A DNA stretch of 64,000 nt from NCBI GenBank assembly GCA_023525975.1, contig CM042028.1, positions 79,855,501 through 79,919,500 on the forward strand. Direction: 5' to 3'. A program made the translations under genes and the position numbers. How positions within the stretch are numbered: the stretch's first letter is position 1; every line of letters starts with the position of its first letter. Below the pieces are notes generated by a model. The model ran no database searches. It worked only from the letters and a program-made list of their open reading frames with translations, and had not been told where the DNA came from. The DNA comes from Smallanthus sonchifolius. Its lineage: Eukaryota; Streptophyta; Magnoliopsida; Asterales; Asteraceae. Positions 46,734 through 56,056 of this stretch are shown in pieces.

Positions 46734-47407
46734 GTTAGGGTTTTTGTTGCATTCTACATAGTTCTTTAAAGTTTTTCAAATCAGTAGTTGTTCATCAGGT
46801 GTATTACTACAATATCAATGTATATAATTCATAAATTGATTCTGTAAAGTTTTTTATGATTTGAGCTGTATTTTCTGAATCGTATAAAGTTCACAAGTTT
46901 TTATAGAAGAGGTTTACAAGTTTTTTAAAGACTTAGATGCTATGTGCTAAAAAAAACTAAAACTAATACACTCAATTAATTGACACTCAAACCATAAAAT
47001 CAAAAGTCACAAGGAACACTCAAACCAAATTCGATTTCATATATCTAAATCACAAATCTTTGATCAAAAGTCACATATAGCATTTGACTTGGTCAAAGTT
47101 GATTCTCTTGTCCAACTTAAAGCTAGTTTTAGCCTTTTTAGGCTCCATAATCTTAATCCTTAACTATTGGGCCGTTAAAAAAAAAAACTATTGGGCCATA
47201 CGCCCATACTCAATGAATCAAATCGGGTTTTTATACCGGCAGTTTACGAAACCGGGTCCAAGTATCCAACTGGATTTTCCACCATGAACGGATGATTGAC
47301 TTCCAAGTCAAAAAAGAAGACAAGAATCATTAAGAGAGAGCGTCACAAAACGCTTCAAAATTTTCGATTTCAGACCAATAATTTGGACTAACAATTACAG
47401 ATTTGAA
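46734..47407. promoter_or_regulatory. Upstream region of the S28 protease gene
   Basis: This is the 5' flank of the protease gene. No strong TATA box can be placed with confidence. The likely 5' leader lies about 47290-47407 (gagagagcgtcacaaaacg ... gatttgaaATG). Confidence 0.35.
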
Positions 47408-50400
47408 ATGGGAGTAACAGCGGTTTCAATTGAGTTTCTGTTAATGATTTTGATGTTCGGTGTCTGTACCGGGTTATCCACTTCGCGAATCTTGAAACAC
47501 AATAGCACCAGCAAATATCTGACCAGGGATGAGCTCTGGTTCAATCAGACTCTCGATCATTTTTCCCCTTTCGTATGACTTCTTACCTTATTATTAATTT
47601 TATTATTTTAATCTTTATTCTAAACTTGTAACATCCTCACAGGATCATCGTAAATTTGGACAACGATATTATGAATACCTGGATGAATTCAGGCTTCCTG
47701 ATGGTCCAATCTTCTTAAAGATATGTGGTGAATCTGCTTGTGGTGGGATATCAAATGATTATATCAGTGTATGTCCACTGGATCTCTTGTGTTATAAATT
47801 TGTATAAAAATGGATTATATTTTACTGAAATTTTTTAAATTTAAATAGGTTTTGGCAAAGAAGTTTGGAGCTGTTGTGGTTACACTTGAGCATAGGTATT
47901 ATGGCAAGAGTTCTCCGTTTAAATGTCTAACTACCAAAAATCTACAGTTTCTTTCATCTAAGCAGGCACTATTTGACTTGGCTGCTTTTCGTCAATTTTA
48001 TCAGGCAAGTTCTGCATTCGGTTCATTTTCAGAATCTGATAGGAAAGACTAATGGTTAATAACAGGTTAAACAGGTTGGCGGGTTGACCTGTATAATTAA
48101 ACAGGTTAAACATGTCAACCTGAACACGAGTACACATCTTGTTTCTTAAACGGGCTAGATATGATTGACAGCCCAAAACCTGATTATTTTCATGTGTTGT
48201 TTCGGGTCGTGTCTGAAATTGTCACCCCTAATTATATCCATGATGATGTAGGAATCGTTAAATTTGAAACTCAATAAAACGAATATAGAGAATCCATGGT
48301 TCGTTTTTGGTGTTTCTTATGCTGGAGCTCTCGGTGCGTGGTTTCGTTTGAAGTTCCCTCATTTGACATGTGGCAGTCTTGCAAGTTCTGGTGTGGTTCT
48401 TGCTGTTTACAACTTCACAGAATTTGATCAGCAGGTAATGGCAAAATGCGTTAAATTAATTGTTTTATTTTTCTGAAATTTGTTTCACCAAATTTGTGAT
48501 TATGACAGGTTGGTGAGTCTGCAGGACCTGAATGTAAAGCTGTATTACAGGAAGTTACTCAACTTGTTGAAGAAAAGCTTGCAGCAAATGCTAAAGCACT
48601 AAAAGCCACATTTGGTGCTAGTGAGGTATAAAAAACTAATAATCTTTTTGGTGACTAGCTGCAAATAAATCTGTGAACCTAAATGCTGTGTCCCAAAATA
48701 AATACAAAATATACTAATCATTGGTGTTATGAAAATGTGCAAATGACTAATGGCGTTTCTTTCCTACGAATTGGCATGATTTGTCCAAAATTACTCATTC
48801 TTTCTGGTTTGAAAAGCAACCTTATTTGGATATTTGACTAAAAGTTTAACAATTTAGTTAAACCGTATTCCTGTCAATTGTTGTATTTATTTTGGCATGG
48901 AGGGAGTACTTAAATAAATTTGTTAAGGTTGATGAGCCACTGTTATAATGTTATTGATTAAATGAAACATCCTTTCAGCTGAAAATAGATGGGGATTTCT
49001 TGTATTTCCTGGCAGATGCTGCAGCCATAGCTGTAAGTTTGTTTCCGTGTATCTCATTTATTTAGTGGTATATATATTCTTTTGCCATAGCTAATAGTAT
49101 AGTAACCAAGTTTCCTATTTGGTCAACTAAAATCAATCAAAGTTTTTTTGCCTTTAAAGTCAAATCAACTTTCATTAGTTGTTCCAATCTTGTGAATTTT
49201 TTTTTAAATTAAGTGACCTAAAGGAAACATATATGAATCTTGGTTATGGTTACTATTGAGTGATTTTTTTTTCAAATTTAACTTGAAGTAGGAGGTAATA
49301 GTGAAGAAAAAAAATCAATAAATAATAACCAAGTTTCATAATTGTTCAATTTAAGTCAAACTGGAAAAAAAAATAATCACTAAGTAGTAACCACAATTCA
49401 TATATGTTCCATTTAGATCACTTAAATATATAAAAGTTTAATATTTATGAAAAAAAAATTCCAAGATTAGAACACCTAATGAAAGTTGAATGACTTTAGT
49501 GGAACAGATGGGAAATTTTGTTACTATTAGGTGAATTTTTCCTTATTTCCCTTCTTATTTTACATGTTTTGACCTGTTAAAGATGGATTTTAGACAGAAT
49601 CGACCCATTAATAAGTAAATAAGTCAAAATTTCCACTCTAGCTGACATGATATCTAAATATTGATAGTTTCAATATGGGAATCCGGATAAACTTTGTACC
49701 CCTATGACTGAAGCTAAGAAGGCAGGAGATGATCTAGTGGTAATCTTTGAATTTCTTTCCTAGAGTCATTCTCTTATAATTTTCAACTAAAAAAGCTAAA
49801 CAATCTTTGCAAAAATATGCAGAATGCCTATGCAAAATACATAAAGGAATATTATGTTGAAAGTTTTGGCGCTGAAGTTCAAACATATAACCAAGAAAGC
49901 CTTAAAAACACCACCCTGGGTGACTCATCTGGTGATCGGTTATGGTGGTTCCAAGTTTGTACTGAAGTTGCATATTTCCAAGTGGCACCAGCCATGGTTT
50001 AAAAAAACGGAAAAAACGTACGCCTCGAGGCTCGAGGCGAGGCGGTCAGATATCGTATATGATTCGTACGCCTCAGGTGGGTTTTTAATTCGTACGCCTT
50101 TAGTGCTGAGGCGGTACGGAAAACGGCTGAGGCGGTTCGCTGGGCTGAGGCGTTTCACAGGTGCTTTTTAGGGTATTTTTCCCAATCATTTAGGCGGGAA
50201 AAAAGAAGGCGGGAAAAAAAACACAGAATATTATCCTTTATTTGACCTAATCTCCCACACATTCCATCGCTCACTTCTATCGAAGCTGCTGGTCTGTTCT
50301 TCTTGCATCGCGGGAAAAAAAACCCAAAAAAATCCGACTTCTCTTGCAGTGCGAAGCTGCTGGTCTGTTCTTCTTGCAGTGCGAAGCTGCTGTCTTCTCT

Positions 50401-53400
50401 TCTCCAAACTCCAAGACTCCAACTTTCCAAGGTAAGCCTGCTGTCATCTCTTCCTGCTGTTTATGTTCATCGCTATTAAGATAAGATTTGTTTATGTTCA
50501 TCGCGGGTCATCTTAAGGTTTATCTATGTGTCATCTCTTCCTGCTGTCAACTCTAATCTTAAGGTTTATCTATGTGTCATCTCTTCCTGCTGTTTATGTT
50601 CATCGCTGCTAATCAGTTGAATAGTGGATTTATATACCTGCTGTCTTTAGTTTTCATTTCTTTACCTGCTTTCAGTTTTTAATTTACATGTGCGGGTCTT
50701 TTTTTTTATTACCTGCCGTCTTCAGATAGAAGTGAGCGATGGAATGTATTTATTTGTAGTCTTTTTTTGTGACATATCAGACCAGCAAAGATACATATCA
50801 ATTGAATAGTTTATGTACCTGCTGTCTTCAGATTCATATACCTGAATTTATATACCTGCTGGTCTGTAGTCTTATCAATTGAATAGTTTATGTACCTGCT
50901 GGTCTGTAGTCTTATTTGTAGTCTTTTTTTGGATTTATATACCTGCTGTCTTGGAAGGATCCTGCTTGGAAGTATGGGGAAGAACATAAAGTACCGGAAC
51001 AATGTGGGAAAAAGGGTTACAAGTATATAAAGTGTAACTTTTGCAGTAAAGTCATTAGCGGAGGAGTGAAGAGAATGAAGGAACATCTTGCATGTACACA
51101 CAAAGATGTCATGCCTTGTCCTAAAGTGCCCACTGAAGTGAAAGATGAAATAACACAATATTTGAAGCAATTTCAGAATTCTAAATTTGCAGCCCAACGC
51201 AACTTTGAAGAGAGCGTGGGAAGTGGGGCATATTACAATAGTGGTGGAAGTGTCAATCCAAGTGTTAGCGATAGGGGTATTAGAGGACCAATGGACCAGT
51301 TTATCCCGGTGATGAGTGAAGACGGATCAGGACCGAGTAAAAAAATGACACCTGCAGCTGCTAAAGAACACCGAAACCAAGTTTGCTTGGACATTGGGAG
51401 ATTCTTTTATGAGAATGGAATCCCGTTTAACGTAGCAACTAGTCCTTCATTTACTAGTATGCTACGTTCGGTTGGAAACTTTGGGCGATCATTGAAGCCC
51501 CCTACGATGCACGAGTTAAGGACTTGGATCCTTAAAGAAGAAGTTAACACAACCAGCGTAATGGTGAAAGACATAAAAGATACATGGAAGGCAACCGGGG
51601 TTTCATTGTTATCGGATGGTTGGTCGGACATGAGAAACCGAAGTCTGATAAATTTTTTGGTCAACAATCAGTATGGTACTGTTTTTTTAAGAACTGTTGA
51701 TGCATCGGATTGCATAAAAAATGCTCAAAAAATTTTCGAGTTGCTCGATGAGGTTGTTGAAGAGATTGGGGAAGATATTGTCGTTCAAGTGGTGACCGAC
51801 AATGCTAGTGCTTACAAAGCTGCCGGAACGTTGTTAATGGAGAAGAGAAAGAGCTTGTATTGGACCCCGTGTGCCGCTCATTGCATTGATTTGATGCTTG
51901 AAAAAATAGGGGATTTGACGCAACATAAAAATGCGTTGATTAAAGCAAAAAAGGTTAGCCATTTCATCTATAACCATCAGTGGGTGTTGAGTTTAGCCCG
52001 AAAGACTCTAAAGAAAGATCTTCTTCGACCGGCTGCCACAAGATTCGCCACAGCATTTTTGACTATTCAAAGTATTTACGAATCTAAAGAGGCTTTACAA
52101 CAAATGTTCGTTTCAACCGAATGGAATACATGTGCTTGGGCTAAGAAAGCTGATGGAAAAGAGATAAAAAAAATAATCATGGATGAAAGAAGTTTTTGGC
52201 CTAGTGTGGATTATTCCATTAAAACCACAATGCCACTTGTTGAAGTTTTGAGGCTTGTTGATGGGGAGCATACACCGGCAATGGGATTTATTTATGGAGC
52301 GATGGACGAGTGTAAAGAAAAAATTGCAAAGAACTTGGATAACGATCTTTCTTCTTATAAAGAGATATGGGACATCATCGATAAAAAATGGGAGCTCCAA
52401 ATGCATCGTGATTTACATGCGGCTGCCTACTACTTAAATCCACAATATCGATGTAGTCCCAACGTTTCTGAGCATCCGGAGATTAAGCGAGGATTGTATG
52501 ATGTCTTGGATAGACTCGTTAAGGATACGAGGGTTTATTTGAAGATCGAAGATCAACTCATTGCTTACAAAGAAAAAAAAGGATTATTTGGATATCGAGG
52601 TTCTTTGGCAACATATCAGACACGTTCACCGGGTAATTTATTTGTTAATTTTGTTATTATAGTTTATATCTTATCTAAATTAAATTGTTTACTAATTTTT
52701 TTATAAACATATGTAGTTAAATGGTGGGGTGAATATGGAGATGATACTCCGGAACTCAAGGCCTTTGCAATAAAGGTTTTGGGTCTTACGTGTTCCGCTT
52801 CGGCTTGTGAACGTAATTGGAGTACGTTCAATCAAGTTCATACAAAGAGACGAAACCGGTTGAACACCGAAAGAATGAATGACTTGGTTTACATTATGTA
52901 CAACAAAAAGTTGAGGTAAAAATTTTTGAAGAAGGGAAATTTAAAAGAAGATGATGATCCGTTAGTTGTTGATAATGTGTTGTCTGATGATGAGTGGATA
53001 GCGGACCCAAGTGATGATGATGATGATGACATTGGAGGTGGCGAGGCAATTGGGGAGGGAAGTTCTAGGAAAAGGAAAGCAATTCACTTGAATTTGATTG
53101 ACGAGGATGACGTAGTTGAAGTGAATTCGGTTGATGAAGATGCTTGTGAGGATGGCGAGGATGAAAATGATGCATTTTATGTTGTTTGAATTTTATTACA
53201 AACTTCATGTGTGTTTTTGATGTTCTAGACTTTATGTGTCAATTTCAAACATTTAGTATTTTATTTTTTATAAGATATATAATTTTTATATTTATTTTTT
53301 TAATTCCGCCTCGGCCTTACGCCTCGTTTCGCCTCGAGGCTTACGCCTCGTGAGGCGGAGGAAAAACGCCTCGAGGCGCGTTTCCGTTCTTTTAAACCTT

Positions 53401-54216
53401 GGCACCAGCAAATGATAGCATTCGGTCTTCAAAAGTTGACAAGGCATGTAGAGTACAGCCCATTCGCATTATTAAAACTATGTCCAAGTATCTTAGTTAT
53501 TACCGCATACGCCATTGGTCTATTATTTATTGTAATTTGATTGTGATTTGTGACAGGTACCATTTGGATCTATGCAAAAATGTTTTTGGAGAGGGTGTAT
53601 ATCCGGTTGTTGATGCTACAAATCTGTACTATGGAGGCACAGACATTGCTGGTATAAACACTTTAAGATTCATGTGTTCTCATCATGAAAGGGTATTTTG
53701 GACATTTTATTAGTAGTCAACTAGTCAAAATCTAATGTTGCAACATGTACATCCAGGATCAAAAATAGTTTTTACAAATGGATCACAAGATCCATGGCGA
53801 CATGCATCCAAGCAGGTGTCATCTCCAAGTAGTAAGTCGCCAACACAAACATTTTAGCTGATTTATATTTTATTTTATTCTTATGGAGATTTTTCTACCA
53901 CTAAACTTGTTTTTTTTATCTGTAGTGCCATCATATATAATCACATGTGAAAATTGTGGTCACGGAACTGATCTAAGAGGATGCCCACAGTCTCCTTTAG
54001 TTCCTGAAGGTCGATATATTTTGGACATAAAAGATGTAGTCTGCATTAATTCACCTTTTTTGCACATATTGTGACCGAGTATCTAAATCATATATTGCAG
54101 GGAACTCTAAGAACTGCAGCTCACCTGATGCGGTTAACAAAGTAAGACAAAACATGATAGAACAGATAGACCTATGGCTGTCTGAGTGTCAAGCAGACAA
54201 CAGGTGCTCAAGTTAA
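47408..54216 (+). CDS. EDA2: S28-family serine protease (EDA2-like), interrupted by a hAT transposon
   Basis: A lysosomal Pro-X carboxypeptidase-type serine peptidase, probably secreted or vacuolar. Predicted exons: 47408-47572, 47643-47768, 47849-48004, 48252-48434, 48509-48625, 48979-49032, 49668-49739, 49823-49992 plus 53410-53443 (split by the transposon), 53557-53651, 53757-53831, 53926-54009, 54101-54216. The protein starts with a hydrophobic signal-like segment ([15 protein letters not shown]), then [19 protein letters not shown]. The nucleophile Ser171 is in [12 protein letters not shown], the acid in [14 protein letters not shown] and the His in [15 protein letters not shown]. The sum is about 480-490 residues, as in the family. 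Intron 3 uses a GC donor (cag/GCAAGT) and holds a decayed repeat at about 48050-48240. The transposon in exon 8 makes the reading run into a stop three codons later, after QVAPAMV. The exon 8 donor is also problematic (aag/GCATGT, out of phase with the next exon). This copy is probably non-functional. Confidence 0.88.
49985..49992. repeat. Target site duplication of hAT element (left)
   Basis: The bases gcaccagc are exon sequence and are repeated exactly at 53402-53409. Confidence 0.93.
50160..50957 (+). repeat. Leader region of hAT element with direct repeats
   Basis: The unit tgctggtctgttcttcttgc occurs twice near 50287 and 50360. Phrases like atctcttcctgctgtttatg and tacctgctgtctt recur to 50955. 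It probably holds the transposase promoter and a 5' untranslated exon. Small open frames here do not match any domain. Confidence 0.6.
50958..52919 (+). CDS. hAT transposase, BED-DUF659-dimerisation type
   Basis: Two exons are predicted: 50958-52632 and 52717-52919. The first begins in frame at [20 protein letters not shown] after a possible acceptor (ttggaag), and an ATG occurs at 51066. A BED-type zinc finger is visible ([19 protein letters not shown] then ACTH). A DUF659 region follows with [36 protein letters not shown] and [11 protein letters not shown], then [17 protein letters not shown]. The second exon carries the hAT C-terminal dimerisation motif ([60 protein letters not shown]). 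The product would bind and cut the element's ends. The reading ends at TAA 52917-52919, but the same frame continues open into an acidic tail. The 5' start exon is uncertain. Confidence 0.88.
52920..53189 (+). pseudogene. Acidic C-terminal tail of hAT transposase beyond an in-frame stop
   Basis: Directly after the TAA the same frame reads [20 protein letters not shown] then [20 protein letters not shown] and a basic SSRKRKA patch, ending DENDAFYVV and a stop. Such Asp/Glu-rich tails are common after the dimerisation domain in plant BED-hAT proteins. A single C-to-T change (CAA to TAA) would explain the stop. It is read as a lost extension, not a separate gene. Confidence 0.6.
53402..53409. 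repeat. Target site duplication of hAT element (right)
   Basis: The bases gcaccagc match 49985-49992, and the exon resumes directly with aaatgatagcattcgg (protein APANDSIRS). Confidence 0.93.
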
Positions 54217-55207
54217 CCAGTCTACAGAAACATATAATTGTATACATCATGACCGTTAACTGATTACCACTTTCAATAGATTTGTTATAGTTGCTGTCAT
54301 TCATGATGGTATATGTTTTTAATGATGATGCAAATAAGACATACTATGTCGGCATTGTTCTCATTTTCTTGTGTTTTTTGTGAGTATTTCTCTAAATTAA
54401 TGCACAAGATATGATGTTAGTGTCGCAGGTGACGAAATATCATACTTAACATAACCATTTTGTTGCATAATTATAGATTTCTCTTGAAACTACAAGATCT
54501 AAGAATCCAAGATTCCATCTCATTATCATCAATAGCATGAAAAACTCATAGAATTGCTAGAAGTAGATATGCATATCTTCCTTAAAAAAGAACATGATGT
54601 TTTTTTGTTTAAACATAAATACTTGTGAAATGATCAAAGACTGAAATACACAAGGAAAGAATAAAAAATATCCTACAATATATGTATAAAAATGGAGTAG
54701 GGGAAGACATACATGATCAAATCAAAGATCAACTGCAGATATCTTCATGAAAAGAAGTTAAGAACCACCCTAATCACCACCTGCTGATGAGTTGCAGACA
54801 CCATTGATGAGCTTATCAAAACTGCAGGAGATGCAGGTAGATATGTTTATATACATACTATTTCTAGTCAAGAAGGATTCAAATGAGACAACAGCCCAAA
54901 AGCTTCTTTCAAATGATTCAAATGATGAAAACTGAAAACAAACAGGCACACACGTGAGAATATATAAATAATTCAATCCATCAACTTATGCATCTGTCAT
55001 ATTATCACATCAAAGCAAGGCTTACAAACATACCCAAATTCAAGAATATAAAGCAATCTTGTTGACTCAATCAAATAGAAACAAGTGAGATCTTCTTGGT
55101 TGCACCTGAACCTCTTCCTATGAAGAACCCGTTTCCGTAGGCATTTCATCAAACAGTTGCTGTGCATACCCAGATTTTGCAAACAATTAACAAAAATAAA
55201 AAAGTAA
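54217..55207. other. 3' flank of the protease gene and intergenic spacer
   Basis: The 3' untranslated region of the protease gene probably occupies the first few hundred bases. A segment at 54482-54575 (ccatctcattatcatcaata ... tagaattgctagaagtagat) is repeated in direct orientation at about 55905-55992. Minus-strand open frames at 54770-54976 and 54997-55182 have no domain. No further gene is supported. Confidence 0.5.
55196..55207 (-). terminator. T-run terminator of the U3 gene
   Basis: On the minus strand ATTACTTTTTT follows the RNA end, a standard Pol III stop signal. Confidence 0.65.
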
Positions 55208-55422
55208 TTTGTCTGTCAGACAACCGTATAGCCATGCCAAGACCCATGAGATGGGCCGGCAACGATCCTCTACTGAGCCATGATCTTAACCATGAAGCTC
55301 TGTTAATCACGCTCTGGCTACACGGTCCTGGCTCATCAACCAGACATGGGTTTCTGTCTTCTTAGGAATCAAGAATACAGAGGTACGAGCCTATAGAACA
55401 GATCCCGTTCAAGTAAGGTCGT
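55208..55422 (-). ncRNA. U3: U3 small nucleolar RNA gene
   Basis: U3 is the box C/D snoRNA that guides early 18S pre-rRNA cleavage in the nucleolus. On the minus strand the RNA begins ACGACCTTACTTGAAC and continues with GGATCTGTTCTATAGGCTCG then TACCTCTGTATTCTTGATTC and CTAAGAAGACAGAAACCCAT, the highly conserved 5' domain of plant U3. A box C-like TGATGA follows (GTTGATGAGCCAGGA), and a box D-like CTGA lies near the end (GTCTGACAGAC). A T run (ACTTTTTT) lies about 10 bases beyond. Length is about 215 bases, in the usual range. A USE and a TATA box stand upstream at Pol III spacing, as known for plant U3 genes. The exact 3' end is uncertain by a few bases. Confidence 0.9.
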
Positions 55423-55444
55423 GCCTTCGTATCTCCCTGCTCAG

Positions 55445-55487
55445 TCTATAAACGTACTTAAATTTGCACTTTCCACCGATGTGGGAC
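55445..55487 (-). promoter_or_regulatory. USE and TATA box of the U3 gene
   Basis: On the minus strand the upstream sequence element reads GTCCCACATCG (55477-55487) and the TATA box TTTATAGA (55445-55452). They are 24 bases apart, the shorter spacing typical of Pol III-type plant snRNA genes; the Pol II type has roughly ten more. The RNA start lies about 30 bases from the start of the TATA box. Confidence 0.88.
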
Positions 55488-56056
55488 GAGACGAACCCAG
55501 CTCCAACTACCCTTCTGGGTTTAGTCAACGGCCTTTGCACTTCGCATGTTCCTTTCTACAAAAAAAGATTTTATAAACCCTAATCACTGTATTATAAACT
55601 CATTTGTTGGTTTCCACATATATTATTTGTAATAGTAGGAACTGGGTTTTATCGGGTGTGTTTGTTTCAAGATTTTAGGTTCTGAGATCGGATTTTGGGT
55701 GATAGAAATCATAATGGGGTCGGTTTGAATATTAGGTCATGCGGTATACTTGGCGTGAGAGGGGGGCCGTGAGTGCGACCTCAACTCACGGTCACGGGAA
55801 CACCGCCCTTGAGTGTTGTATTGGACCGTTGGACCCATTTTCTCGTTGAAGTAGCCGTTGGGTAATTAAAAATCAACTGTTATTGATGCCGATTAACTGA
55901 TTACAACAAGATATAAGTATCCATGATTCTATCTCATTATCATCAATAGCACGAAAATTTTATAGAATTGCTAGAAGTAGATATGCTATGAAGAAAAGTA
56001 GCAGTTTCCATGGGCTAATGACATTAATACAAATTCATAATATCTTTTTTTTTAAC
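55488..56056. other. Intergenic spacer between U3 and aldolase genes
   Basis: A GC-rich inverted repeat (ggccgtgagtgc ... actcacggtcacggg) lies near 55766-55800, and the direct duplicate of the 54482-54575 segment at about 55905-55992. The last part is the 3' untranslated region of the aldolase gene. Confidence 0.45.

Larger units (their letters stand above)
49993..53401 (+). mobile_element. hAT-superfamily DNA transposon inserted in a protease exon
   Basis: It is 3409 bp with inverted ends CATGGTTTAAAAAAACGG and (inverted) CAAGGTTTAAAAGAACGG, and an exact 8-bp duplication of exon sequence. Both sub-terminal regions are crowded with cgcctcgagg / ggcgaggcgg motifs, the likely transposase binding sites. 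It encodes a BED-finger, DUF659 and hAT-dimerisation transposase on the same strand as the host gene. The 5' leader (50160-50950) contains repeated gctgctggtctgttcttctt and tacctgctgtctt phrases. The clean ends and duplication suggest a fairly recent insertion. Confidence 0.93.

Noticed and set aside
54997..55182. Possible C-terminal exon reading GYAQQLFDEMPTETGSS on the minus strand
   Set aside because: It ends at a stop and follows a possible acceptor, but no upstream exon or family could be found and it sits next to the U3 gene; too weak to annotate.
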